A DNA stretch of 5,670 bases from contig JASHVW010000213.1 of NCBI GenBank assembly GCA_030044395.1, positions 1-5,670 of the forward strand, in the 5' to 3' direction. Shown in pieces: positions 1-5,669 of the stretch; position 1 is the first letter of the stretch; every line of letters starts with the position of its first letter. Under the pieces are notes generated by a model. That model was not told where the DNA came from and searched no databases. It worked only from the letters and a program-made list of their open reading frames with translations. Position numbers and translations under genes: made by a program. Origin of the DNA: Verrucomicrobiia bacterium. Lineage in GTDB: Bacteria > Verrucomicrobiota > Verrucomicrobiia > Limisphaerales > UBA11358.

Positions 1-168
1 AATGTTGGGCGCCGTACGTTCGGGCGGTGACAAAGTATGTGCCCGGTTGCGAGAGTTGGTGCGCGGGAGCATGCGGCCAGGGAATGGGAGCGGCAGGCAT
101 GGCGCAAAGGTGTAACTTGGGGCGCATGTTGGCAAGGCCAATTTGGGATCGCATCCATGCATCGCTTT

Positions 169-302
169 GCGTCTTGGAGTGCGGTGGCGGTGACACCGCC
201 TTCGACTCATCCACAACATCCAAATTCCCAAGTGCCCCTTCAAGCTCTCGCGCCTTCCCCAAAGCGGCGTCGCGCTCTGCTTGCCGCCGCACTCCACGAC
301 GC
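169..302. repeat. Inverted pair of a GC-rich dispersed-type element
   Basis: The 20 bases at 169-188 match the reverse complement of 283-302 at 18 of 20 positions (shared core TGGAGTGCGG). Further in, 191-204 matches the reverse complement of 259-272 at about 10 of 14. The two arms are thus two copies of one composite element facing each other, with roughly 55 bases between them (205-258). From memory, spurious peptides with the string LECGG, read from such DNA, recur in verrucomicrobial annotations, which suggests a family of dispersed intergenic elements. That part is recollection and not checked. No transposase lies nearby. Confidence 0.6.
186..200. repeat. 15-base interrupted palindrome
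   Basis: GGCGGTG and CACCGCC flank a single central A, making a perfect 7+1+7 palindrome inside the left copy of the larger inverted element. As a hairpin it would form 5 GC-rich pairs with a 5-base loop. No T-tract follows, so it is not a typical terminator. It may be the folded tip of a REP-like unit or a protein-binding site. Confidence 0.5.
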
Positions 303-390
303 TGGCGCAAATTCACTGAGCCTTCCACTTTGATTTGCGCTCGCCCCAGCCAGGAAAATCGCACATCATAAATCGAAATCATTAATAACA

Positions 391-1278
391 ATGCAATTTA
401 TCCGCGACATCTATGCCGCCAAGTTACCGGCCAAACGGCCGGTTATTTCCTTCGAGTTTTTCCCCCCAAAAACCGATGAGGGCGTGCGTAACCTCCTCGA
501 CAAGCACATCCCCGCATTGTCCAAAGCCCGTCCCGATTACTGTTCGGTCACCTACGGCGCGGGCGGCAGCACGCGCGATAAGACCCTTGCCATTGTGGAC
601 TCTATTCAGCGGCAACACGGACTTACCGCCCTGGCGCATCTCACCTGCGTCAACCATACGCGGGATGAAGTCCGGGAGGTGCTCGACAAAATCCGCGCGC
701 TCGGCTGCAAAAATATTCTCGCGTTGCGCGGCGACCCTCCCGGCGGCGGCGATTTTCATAAGACGCCCGGTGGATTTGAATTCGCCGCCGAGCTTGTGAA
801 ATTCGTCCATGAACAGAACGGATTTTCCATCGGCGTGGCCGGTTTCCCGGAGGGTCATATCGCCAACAAAACCGGCAAGCACGACGATTGGCGGCATTTA
901 CGGGAAAAAATCGCCGCGGGCGCGGATTTTGTCCTGACACAATTGTTTTTCGACAACGCGGATTTTTACGAATTTCGCGATTACGTTTCGGGACGCCTGG
1001 GGGCGGGCGTGCCGCTTGTCCCCGGGGTGGTTTCCATCCTGAGCGCGGCGCAAATCACACGGTTCACGCAGCTTTGCGGCGCGAAAATTCCGCCGGCGCT
1101 GCGGACAAAATTGGACGAATTGGCGAATGACGACGAAGGCGCTGCGGAGTTTGGCATCGAATACGCGACTCGACAATGCGAGGATCTCTTGCGGGCCGGC
1201 GTTCCCGGTTTGCACTTCTACACGTTGAACAAGTCGCATTCAACGCTGCAAATCCTGAAAAACCTGCGATTGCTCTAA
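391..1278 (+). CDS. metF: Methylenetetrahydrofolate reductase (MetF)
   Basis: FAD-dependent cytosolic enzyme that reduces 5,10-methylenetetrahydrofolate to 5-methyltetrahydrofolate, the methyl donor for methionine synthesis. At 295 residues it matches the bacterial single-domain form (E. coli MetF is 296), without the regulatory domain of eukaryotic MTHFR. Family hallmarks are in order: SFEFFPPK at 20-27, with E22 equivalent to the catalytic glutamate E28 of E. coli; SVTYGAGGS at 52-60; HLTCVNHT at 83-90; ALRGDPP at 111-117, with D115 in the flavin-site loop; LTQLFFD at 182-188, with the folate-binding glutamine Q184; and HFYTLN at 275-280. The ATG start gives the normal distance to the first motif. 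No Shine-Dalgarno sequence is visible. The stop interlocks with that of mlaD on the other strand, so no terminator fits between the two genes. No other methionine gene is nearby. Confidence 0.97.
   Translation: MQFIRDIYAAKLPAKRPVISFEFFPPKTDEGVRNLLDKHIPALSKARPDYCSVTYGAGGSTRDKTLAIVDSIQRQHGLTALAHLTCVNHTRDEVREVLDKIRALGCKNILALRGDPPGGGDFHKTPGGFEFAAELVKFVHEQNGFSIGVAGFPEGHIANKTGKHDDWRHLREKIAAGADFVLTQLFFDNADFYEFRDYVSGRLGAGVPLVPGVVSILSAAQITRFTQLCGAKIPPALRTKLDELANDDEGAAEFGIEYATRQCEDLLRAGVPGLHFYTLNKSHSTLQILKNLRLL
426..443 (+). other. GC-rich hairpin early in metF
   Basis: ACCGGCC (426-432) and GGCCGGT (437-443) form a perfect 7-bp stem with a 4-base loop, followed by TTATTTCCTTC. It sits at codons 12-18 of metF. 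The shape resembles a weak intrinsic terminator or a translation-slowing structure, but the residues encoded there (LPAKRPV) could produce it by chance. Confidence 0.3.
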
Positions 1279-2231
1279 AACAAATTATTGGCCAGAATGC
1301 CCAGGACACTCAACGGACCTTCGTCTTCCAGACTGTCGGCCATGGTGTCCAATTTTTGCAGCGACAATTTGGCGTTCCGGTAAAAATCCTGGTCGTTGAC
1401 GAGTTTGCCGACGGTGCCCTGGCCCCCGTTGATTTTCAGCAGGATTTGGTCAAGGTTGGTCATCGAAGCGGTGGTCGAATTGTAGAGCGTATCGTCGGTC
1501 ATCAGCTTGCCGATGGTCCCCTGGCCGTTGGTGATGCCGCTGATAATGACGCGCGCCTGCGCAACGTCGGATTGCAGATTGCTGACGGTATCCAGGGCGG
1601 AATTGTACAGGGTCTGGTCGTAGATTATTTTTCCGACGGTGCCCTGGCCGCTGGCGATTTGAGCGGTGATGTTTTCGATGTTGGTGATGGTGCCGCCCAG
1701 GTTGCCGCTGTTTTGCTTCACGAAGTCCATGAGCGGACCCACGAGGTCCTGGATGCTCTGGCCGCTAAAACTGCGGCCGAAATTTTCAATTCCGGTGGCT
1801 GCGTCATTCAGTCTTGCCATGACGGCATTGAGGTCCGGCTGCTCCACCGTGGCGAGCATCGTGCCATCCACCGCCCGAGGCGCCGCCATGCTGCCGAAAC
1901 CGATGTCAATATAGTTCTGCCCCATCAAGCCGGTGAATTTCACCGTGGCCTGGCTGTCCGTCTTTACCGGCTCGTCGGTGTGGATTTTCATCGTCACGCA
2001 AACCTTGTTGTTCGTGCTTTCGAGGGCGATCTGATCCACTTTCCCGATCTCGACCCCAGCCATTTTGACGCTGTCGCCGACCTTGAGGTCCTGGACGGAG
2101 TTGAAGAGGGCGCTCACGTGGTAACCGCTTTGAAACAGTTCGAGGCCGCCGAGGGTTTCCACAATGACGACCGCCGCGATGATGACGAGGGCCACAAAAA
2201 AGCCCAGCCGGGTTTCGAGTGAATTTTTCAT
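1275..2231 (-). CDS. mlaD: MCE-domain lipid-transport protein, MlaD-type substrate-binding subunit
   Basis: Inner-membrane-anchored periplasmic subunit of an Mla-type ABC transporter; MCE proteins form hexameric rings that bind and pass phospholipid between membranes. One N-terminal membrane segment spans about residues 9-27. The MCE domain follows at about 37-115, with LKVGDSVKMAGVEIGKV at 49-65 and FTGLMGQNYIDIGFG at 99-113, both typical of the family. The 318-residue length is well above the roughly 180 of E. coli MlaD; the extra part (about 130-318) is polar and probably helical, and holds three GQGT(V/I)GK repeats. It is the last gene of mlaEFD, starting 4 bp after the mlaF stop. The name follows domain and operon context; the cargo is not proven and could be another lipid. 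Confidence 0.92.
   Translation of the reverse strand: MKNSLETRLGFFVALVIIAAVVIVETLGGLELFQSGYHVSALFNSVQDLKVGDSVKMAGVEIGKVDQIALESTNNKVCVTMKIHTDEPVKTDSQATVKFTGLMGQNYIDIGFGSMAAPRAVDGTMLATVEQPDLNAVMARLNDAATGIENFGRSFSGQSIQDLVGPLMDFVKQNSGNLGGTITNIENITAQIASGQGTVGKIIYDQTLYNSALDTVSNLQSDVAQARVIISGITNGQGTIGKLMTDDTLYNSTTASMTNLDQILLKINGGQGTVGKLVNDQDFYRNAKLSLQKLDTMADSLEDEGPLSVLGILANNLF
1374..1649 (-). repeat. Three-fold GQGT(V/I)GK protein repeat in MlaD
   Basis: Three copies of a 17-residue motif of the form G-Q-G-T-[VI]-G-K followed by x-D-x-[TD]-[LF]-Y lie at residues 195-211, 236-252 and 270-286 (DNA 1599-1649, 1476-1526 and 1374-1424). The first two end in TLYNS; the third has drifted to DFYRN. Spacing is 41 and then 34 residues. 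Similar GTxGKLL/DDxLY motifs occur in the tails of other MCE proteins as far as I recall, but three in tandem suggest a repetitive helical extension. Confidence 0.8.
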
Positions 2232-2235
2232 AAGC

Positions 2236-2994
2236 TTATTTCGTATGATGTTTAAATTCCGCGTTTAAAAACTTTTGGACAAGGGGATCGTTGAAATTTT
2301 TGATTTCATCCGGAGTCCCGATCTTCAGGATTCGCCCTTCCGCGATAACGGCAATGCGGTCGGCGATGCCGAATGCCAGGTCGCGGTCGTGCGAAACGAC
2401 GAGAGACGTGACATGGGTGCGTTCCTGCAATTTCGAAATTTCGGCGCCGACGACGACGGAGGAAATGGGGTCCAATTCGCTCGTCGGCTCATCATACAGA
2501 ATCAACTGGGGTTCGATGACCAGGGCGCGGGCGATGGCAACGCGTTTTTTCATGCCGCCGGAAAGCTCGGCCGGCATTTTATCGGCGGTATCCGCCAACC
2601 CGACGTCCGCCAGCTTTTCAGAAACGGTTTTCCTGATTTCCTCCGGTGATTTCAGGCGGTGCTCGGCCAGGTAAAGGCCGACATTTTCGCCGACGGTGAG
2701 GGAATTCAAAAGCGCGCCGGATTGGAAAACCATGGCGGTCCGGTATTTGGCGGCGATCTCCTCCGATTGAACGGGTTCGCCGTCGATGCGGATTTCGCCG
2801 GCATCAGGGATTTCGAGGCCAATCAGGTGCTTAAGCAAAACGCTTTTGCCGCTGCCGCTGGGCCCCATGATGACAAAAATTTCGCCGGCCCTGACCTCAA
2901 AATCAATACCCTTGAGGACTTCCTGGCCGTCAAAGCTTTTCCGCAAACCGCGGACTTGCAGGCTCACGCCGGAATGGTTGTTGGCTGCATTCAT
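2236..2994 (-). CDS. mlaF: ABC transporter ATP-binding protein, MlaF-type
   Basis: Cytoplasmic ATPase that powers the MlaE permease. All nucleotide-binding motifs are intact in 252 residues: Walker A GPSGSGKS at 44-51, Q-loop glutamine Q91 in VFQSGALL, signature LSGGM at 144-148, Walker B LILYDEP at 164-170 with catalytic E169, D-loop SELD at 172-175, and switch histidine H202 in SHD. GMKKRVAIARAL after the signature and the C-terminal NDPLVQKFL are characteristic of the MlaF/Ttg2A branch, which separates it from generic ABC ATPases. Its ATG overlaps the mlaE stop as ATGA, implying translational coupling. The preceding bases contain no evident Shine-Dalgarno sequence, which fits re-initiation after mlaE. 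No MlaB-like STAS partner is encoded in the window. Confidence 0.95.
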   Translation of the reverse strand: MNAANNHSGVSLQVRGLRKSFDGQEVLKGIDFEVRAGEIFVIMGPSGSGKSVLLKHLIGLEIPDAGEIRIDGEPVQSEEIAAKYRTAMVFQSGALLNSLTVGENVGLYLAEHRLKSPEEIRKTVSEKLADVGLADTADKMPAELSGGMKKRVAIARALVIEPQLILYDEPTSELDPISSVVVGAEISKLQERTHVTSLVVSHDRDLAFGIADRIAVIAEGRILKIGTPDEIKNFNDPLVQKFLNAEFKHHTK

Positions 2995-3728
2995 TTCAAT
3001 AGAATTCGCGTCAGGATGTAGTCAAAGATGACGATGAGGACGATGGAATTGACCACGGCCTTGGTCACCGAGCGTCCGATGCCACGGGGGCCGCCAATGG
3101 TGACCAGTCCCTGATGGCAGGAAACGATGCCGATGATAATGGCGAAACAGAAGCTTTTGAACACGCCGTTCACCACGTCTTTGATTTCGACGACATTGCG
3201 CAAGTCGGCGAAAAAACCCTGATACGAAACGCCGATGTGGGAATTGACCGCCGCGACCACCGCGCCGCCGAACCAGCCGACGAGGATGGAGAAGACGACG
3301 AGCATGGGCAATGCGAGGGCAATGGCCACAAGACGCGGCAGCACGAGATAATGGATGGGATTGATGTTCATTGTGCGCAGCGCGTCAATTTCCTGATAGA
3401 CGCGCATCGAGCCGATTTCGGCGGCCATGGCGGAGCCAATACGTCCGGCGATGAGGATGGCCATCATGATGGGAGCGAGTTCGCGCGCGTGGGCATAGCC
3501 CACGATTCCGCCAAGGTAGCCGACAAGGCCTTTGTCCGCCATGAACGGTCCGATTTGGAGGGAGAGGACGCCTCCGATGAAAAAGGAAAGGATGCAGACC
3601 ATCAAGAGGCTGGCGTTGCCGATCTCGAAGAACTGGTCGAAAATTTTTTGGCGTTGACGCCAAGCCAGCGGCAACGCCAGGAGCGTCCGCCAGAACAACA
3701 GCACCATTTCGCCGATATTCTCAAACAT
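2991..3728 (-). CDS. mlaE: ABC transporter permease, MlaE family
   Basis: Integral inner-membrane permease of the Mla-type lipid transporter. The 245-residue length and about five hydrophobic segments (roughly 41-60, 83-104, 132-162, 190-212 and 224-243) suit the family. The family signature is clear: RELAPIMMAILIAGRIGSAM at 82-101, then EIGSMRVYQEIDALRTM at 104-120. The C-terminal GLVTIGGPRGIGRSVTKAVV at 207-226 is equally typical. The start is well fixed: an in-frame TGA lies three codons upstream (3737-3735), so this ATG is the first possible initiator. It is the first gene of mlaEFD, 117 bp downstream of the unknown secreted-protein gene on the same strand, and could be co-transcribed with it or use its own weak promoter. 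Confidence 0.96.
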   Translation of the reverse strand: MFENIGEMVLLFWRTLLALPLAWRQRQKIFDQFFEIGNASLLMVCILSFFIGGVLSLQIGPFMADKGLVGYLGGIVGYAHARELAPIMMAILIAGRIGSAMAAEIGSMRVYQEIDALRTMNINPIHYLVLPRLVAIALALPMLVVFSILVGWFGGAVVAAVNSHIGVSYQGFFADLRNVVEIKDVVNGVFKSFCFAIIIGIVSCHQGLVTIGGPRGIGRSVTKAVVNSIVLIVIFDYILTRILLK

Positions 3729-3744
3729 AACGTTTCAAAGGATA

Positions 3745-3774
3745 AGTGTAGGACGAATGCGCAAGAATTGCCAG
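3745..3774 (-). promoter_or_regulatory. Possible sigma70-like promoter before mlaE
   Basis: On the minus strand CTGGCA (3774-3769) and TACACT (3750-3745) are separated by 18 bases, each matching the consensus at 4 of 6 positions. The -10 box is about 16 bases from the mlaE ATG, leaving a very short leader. The match is weak and could be chance. Confidence 0.2.
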
Positions 3775-3845
3775 CCGATCAGGCGTAGCGCATCGTGATG
3801 GATTTCCCAAACGGCCCATCATCGTTAAGCTGGTCCTTCCGCTCT

Positions 3846-5372
3846 TCATGGTGTCGCGGCCGCTTTGGTTCTTTCCACCGGAATATAAAACAGCCGCAGG
3901 GTTTTTTCCTGCGGGTTGGAGCGATATTGGAACAGGCCGAATAAAAGCGAGATATTCTTCGTTCCTGGCGATTTCTCGCGGCGGTATAAGTTCCACAACA
4001 ATGACTGGCTGCTTGTGCCGGTTTTGACGTTGTTTTCGGCGCGCCACAACGACCATAACGGCGACCAGTCCCTCTCCACCCATGGGTTATTCGGCACAAA
4101 TGTTTCCAACGGGGCGATCAGTTGCAGGCGATTGCTTCCGTCGAAATCGCGGTGATAAACGAACAGCGGCCATAAATCCACGCGGCGCGTGCCCCTGCCG
4201 GTCTCCGTGTTGGTATCCGTGGTGTTTTGAAACAGGAAAAATAGAATCCGCGTGCGCCGGCGGTCGAGGGGCGCGCTGTGGACAGCATTGAATTTGTACA
4301 AGGGCCAGAGATAAAAATCGTCTTCGAACTCGTTATTGTGCGCGCGGCCAAAGAGCGGCAGGACGCGGGTGGTGGTGTTTCCCTGGCCCCGGGCGACGAT
4401 CACGAGGGGCCAGGGCATTTGCCATTCGCGATATTTCTTCCCGCGGTCATTAATCCACATAAACAGCGGCCAGAGCACGGAGGTGGAGTCCCGCCGCGGC
4501 GAGCGTTGCACGTAATATAACGGCAAATCAGCGCGGATTTTCTCGGGATCGGCGGTTCCAATCCCGTTGTTCTGCCGGAAATGGATTGGCCAGAGCACGA
4601 AAAGATGGTCATGCCCGCCGTTGGTTATGACATCGCCCCAACCATTCGTCTGCCACGTTATGATTTTGTGTTCCGCTCCCACCACCGGCCAGAACTGCCA
4701 CCCATGCATTCCGTCGCCGTGGCGGGTATTGAAAAAAGGATAAAGGTAGTTCTCGTTGACGACGTCCCGCCTTCGCGTCTCACTGAACGCGGGAAACATG
4801 ACAAAAAAAATGTCGTCGCGGAAGAGCCGGTGCTTGAGATGCCCGTAAAACGGGACAACGGCGGTATAATTATCATTCGTCAACGGGGAACGTTGCTGGA
4901 AATAAACCGGGAAAACAGTCACCTGCCGCGCCTCTTCGAAGGTACCCGGGTCTTCGCGGCCGGCGGACGAAAACAACTGGATGAATTGCCAGCGGTATTC
5001 GTTGCCGTAACGACGGTACGTCATAATGGGATACAGCCAGTCATCCTGAACCAAATCAACCGAGGGGTCTGTATCATGCGAAAAGAATGGAGGAAGCGCC
5101 CACGTCTGTTCCGAGCCGCTCTCCTGCTCATAAAAAAGCGGGCCGAGGATTTCCGTGCGGTTACCCGCCGTCAAAGTTAATGGAAATATGTCATACAAAG
5201 GTCCCGCATCCAACGTCTCGCCGTCATCAACGGAAGGTTCCTGCGCGATTGCCGGAAAACAAATAATCAGGACAATTGCAAATGACAACAAAGCCAGTAA
5301 CCGAAAAGTACGGTTTAACGGCGGGATAGGATGATATTTCTGTAAAAAGTTCAATTTTTTCAAAAAATTCAC
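3846..5372 (-). CDS. Secreted aromatic-rich repetitive protein of unknown function
   Basis: I do not recognise a named family. The 508-residue product starts with an n-region containing Lys and Arg, a hydrophobic core at about 25-40 and an AIA-Q cleavage site after residue 43, so it is probably exported by Sec; the cysteine before the site is not in a proper lipobox. The mature part is a run of about 20 short segments with the pattern hydrophobic-[WFLY]-P-hydrophobic-aromatic, for example IFPL (62), LYPI (113), VFPV (153), LYPF (210), FWPV (227), LWPI (260), LWPL (300, 355, 400). Polar, Arg/Asp/Asn-rich stretches separate them, mostly at 17-23 residues. This looks like serial beta strands, either an outer-membrane barrel or a soluble beta repeat. 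GTG at 5372 is the first usable start after an in-frame TGA. Neighbours are an RND-type transporter upstream and mlaEFD downstream. Confidence 0.85.
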   Translation of the reverse strand: MNFLKKLNFLQKYHPIPPLNRTFRLLALLSFAIVLIICFPAIAQEPSVDDGETLDAGPLYDIFPLTLTAGNRTEILGPLFYEQESGSEQTWALPPFFSHDTDPSVDLVQDDWLYPIMTYRRYGNEYRWQFIQLFSSAGREDPGTFEEARQVTVFPVYFQQRSPLTNDNYTAVVPFYGHLKHRLFRDDIFFVMFPAFSETRRRDVVNENYLYPFFNTRHGDGMHGWQFWPVVGAEHKIITWQTNGWGDVITNGGHDHLFVLWPIHFRQNNGIGTADPEKIRADLPLYYVQRSPRRDSTSVLWPLFMWINDRGKKYREWQMPWPLVIVARGQGNTTTRVLPLFGRAHNNEFEDDFYLWPLYKFNAVHSAPLDRRRTRILFFLFQNTTDTNTETGRGTRRVDLWPLFVYHRDFDGSNRLQLIAPLETFVPNNPWVERDWSPLWSLWRAENNVKTGTSSQSLLWNLYRREKSPGTKNISLLFGLFQYRSNPQEKTLRLFYIPVERTKAAATP

Positions 5373-5412
5373 GACGGCTTTCGTTAACGTTATTGAAAAT
5401 GGTTTTTGCGCG

Positions 5413-5440
5413 ATTTTATGCCTATTTGCGTCAGGTTTAA
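5413..5440 (-). promoter_or_regulatory. Possible promoter for the secreted-protein gene
   Basis: On the minus strand TAAAAT (5418-5413) matches the -10 consensus at 5 of 6, with a poor TTAAAC (5440-5435) 16 bases upstream. The surrounding 110-base gap is AT-rich. No Shine-Dalgarno sequence precedes the GTG start. Weak evidence; read-through from the transporter gene upstream is equally possible, as no minus-strand terminator is visible. Confidence 0.2.
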
Positions 5441-5462
5441 CATTGATACCGACAATTCATTG

Positions 5463-5490
5463 TTGACTTTAGGGCGCTTTCCATTATTTT
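5463..5490 (+). promoter_or_regulatory. Promoter-like pair on the plus strand
   Basis: TTGACT (5463-5468, 5 of 6 to the -35 consensus) and TATTTT (5485-5490, 4 of 6) are 16 bases apart. Transcription would begin near 5497 and run into the terminator-like hairpin at 5526-5562. No plus-strand gene follows, so if active it would yield a very short RNA antisense to the transporter gene's 3' end. Confidence 0.25.
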
Positions 5491-5669
5491 CGTGTCAATT
5501 GAGGTTTTAACCTCGGTTCCTCCTGACCCGGTGTCGGCAGTTTGCCGGCACTGGGTTCTTTTATTAACGGATGCCACCGGCCGATTAAGTTGAGCACCGC
5601 CGGCAGGAACGTCAATCCGGCGATCATACAAGCCGCAATTCCAATGGACATCACGCAGCCCAGACTGTG
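5484..5669 (-). CDS. C-terminal end of an MMPL/RND-family transporter (partial)
   Basis: Only the last 61 codons lie in the window; the gene continues beyond the right edge. The visible peptide begins HSLGCVMSIGIAACMIAGLT and goes on FLPAVLNLIGRW before a charged, proline-rich tail and a TAA stop. A small-residue-rich membrane helix followed by LTFLPAVL is the typical last transmembrane segment of MMPL and hopanoid-type (HpnN-like) RND exporters, which move lipids or other hydrophobic molecules across the inner membrane. The tail of about 30 residues after the helix (from about residue 31) is encoded by DNA that contains a strong hairpin. The next gene on this strand starts 111 bp downstream. 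Another minus frame here (5437-5631) has an ATG but no membrane character and is discarded. The subfamily cannot be settled from this fragment. Confidence 0.75.
   Translation of the reverse strand, partial: HSLGCVMSIGIAACMIAGLTFLPAVLNLIGRWHPLIKEPSAGKLPTPGQEEPRLKPQLTRK
5501..5514. repeat. Small inverted repeat
   Basis: GAGGTT and AACCTC flank two T bases. As RNA this gives a 5-bp stem with a 4-base loop, just ahead of the larger hairpin on the plus strand. It also lies in the last codons of the transporter gene and may be incidental. Confidence 0.35.
5526..5562 (+). terminator. Intrinsic-terminator-like hairpin, plus-strand orientation
   Basis: ACCCGGTGTCGGCA (5526-5539) pairs fully with TGCCGGCACTGGGT (5543-5556) across a GTT loop, giving 14 bp, and TCTTTT follows at once. 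Two of the pairs (5530-5552 and 5534-5548) are G-U wobbles in the plus-strand RNA but become C-A mismatches in the minus-strand RNA, and there is no T-tract on the minus side. The structure is therefore oriented for plus-strand transcripts although it lies inside the minus-strand transporter gene. It could stop antisense transcription, or be a repeat unit that became part of the gene's tail. Confidence 0.5.

Larger units (their letters stand above)
1..390. other. Region upstream of metF without a convincing gene
   Basis: Two overlapping plus-strand open frames of about 100 codons cross this stretch, but their predicted peptides are rich in Arg, Ala, Cys and Ser, have no recognisable domain, and run straight through the inverted repeat described separately. 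I therefore treat them as chance frames. The last 30 bases before metF are AT-rich, which suits a leader, but no clear -35/-10 pair and no Shine-Dalgarno sequence stands out. I see no S-box (SAM) riboswitch core, although metF is a frequent target of SAM-dependent control in other bacteria. The left end could be the remains of something degraded, but nothing in it is identifiable. Confidence 0.6.

Noticed and set aside
27..371. Two overlapping frames upstream of metF (27-371 and 37-333)
   Set aside because: They cross the inverted repeat, have odd composition and no domain, and compete with each other over the same DNA.
303..390. A SAM-responsive riboswitch or other methionine-linked leader before metF
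   Set aside because: I find no S-box core or paired helices of a known SAM riboswitch in the leader.
1176..2222. A 348-codon plus-strand open frame covering almost all of mlaD
   Set aside because: It is antisense to a clear MCE-domain gene, its peptide is His/Val/Asp-rich with no domain, and it starts inside metF. High GC on the opposite strand explains the lack of stops.
3114..3788. A 224-codon plus-strand open frame antisense to mlaE
   Set aside because: The peptide is a run of Asp, Glu, His and Gly with no hydrophobic core, and the opposite strand encodes a textbook MlaE permease.
3721..4099. Minus-strand frames running past the stop of the secreted-protein gene, which might mean a frameshifted C-terminus
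   Set aside because: The aromatic-Pro pattern of the 508-residue frame continues to within about 15 residues of its stop, and the other frames show no such pattern, so I see no evidence for a frameshift.
4581..5180. A 199-codon plus-strand frame antisense to the secreted-protein gene
   Set aside because: No recognisable domain or signal, and the opposite frame shows a signal peptide and regular repeats over the same DNA.
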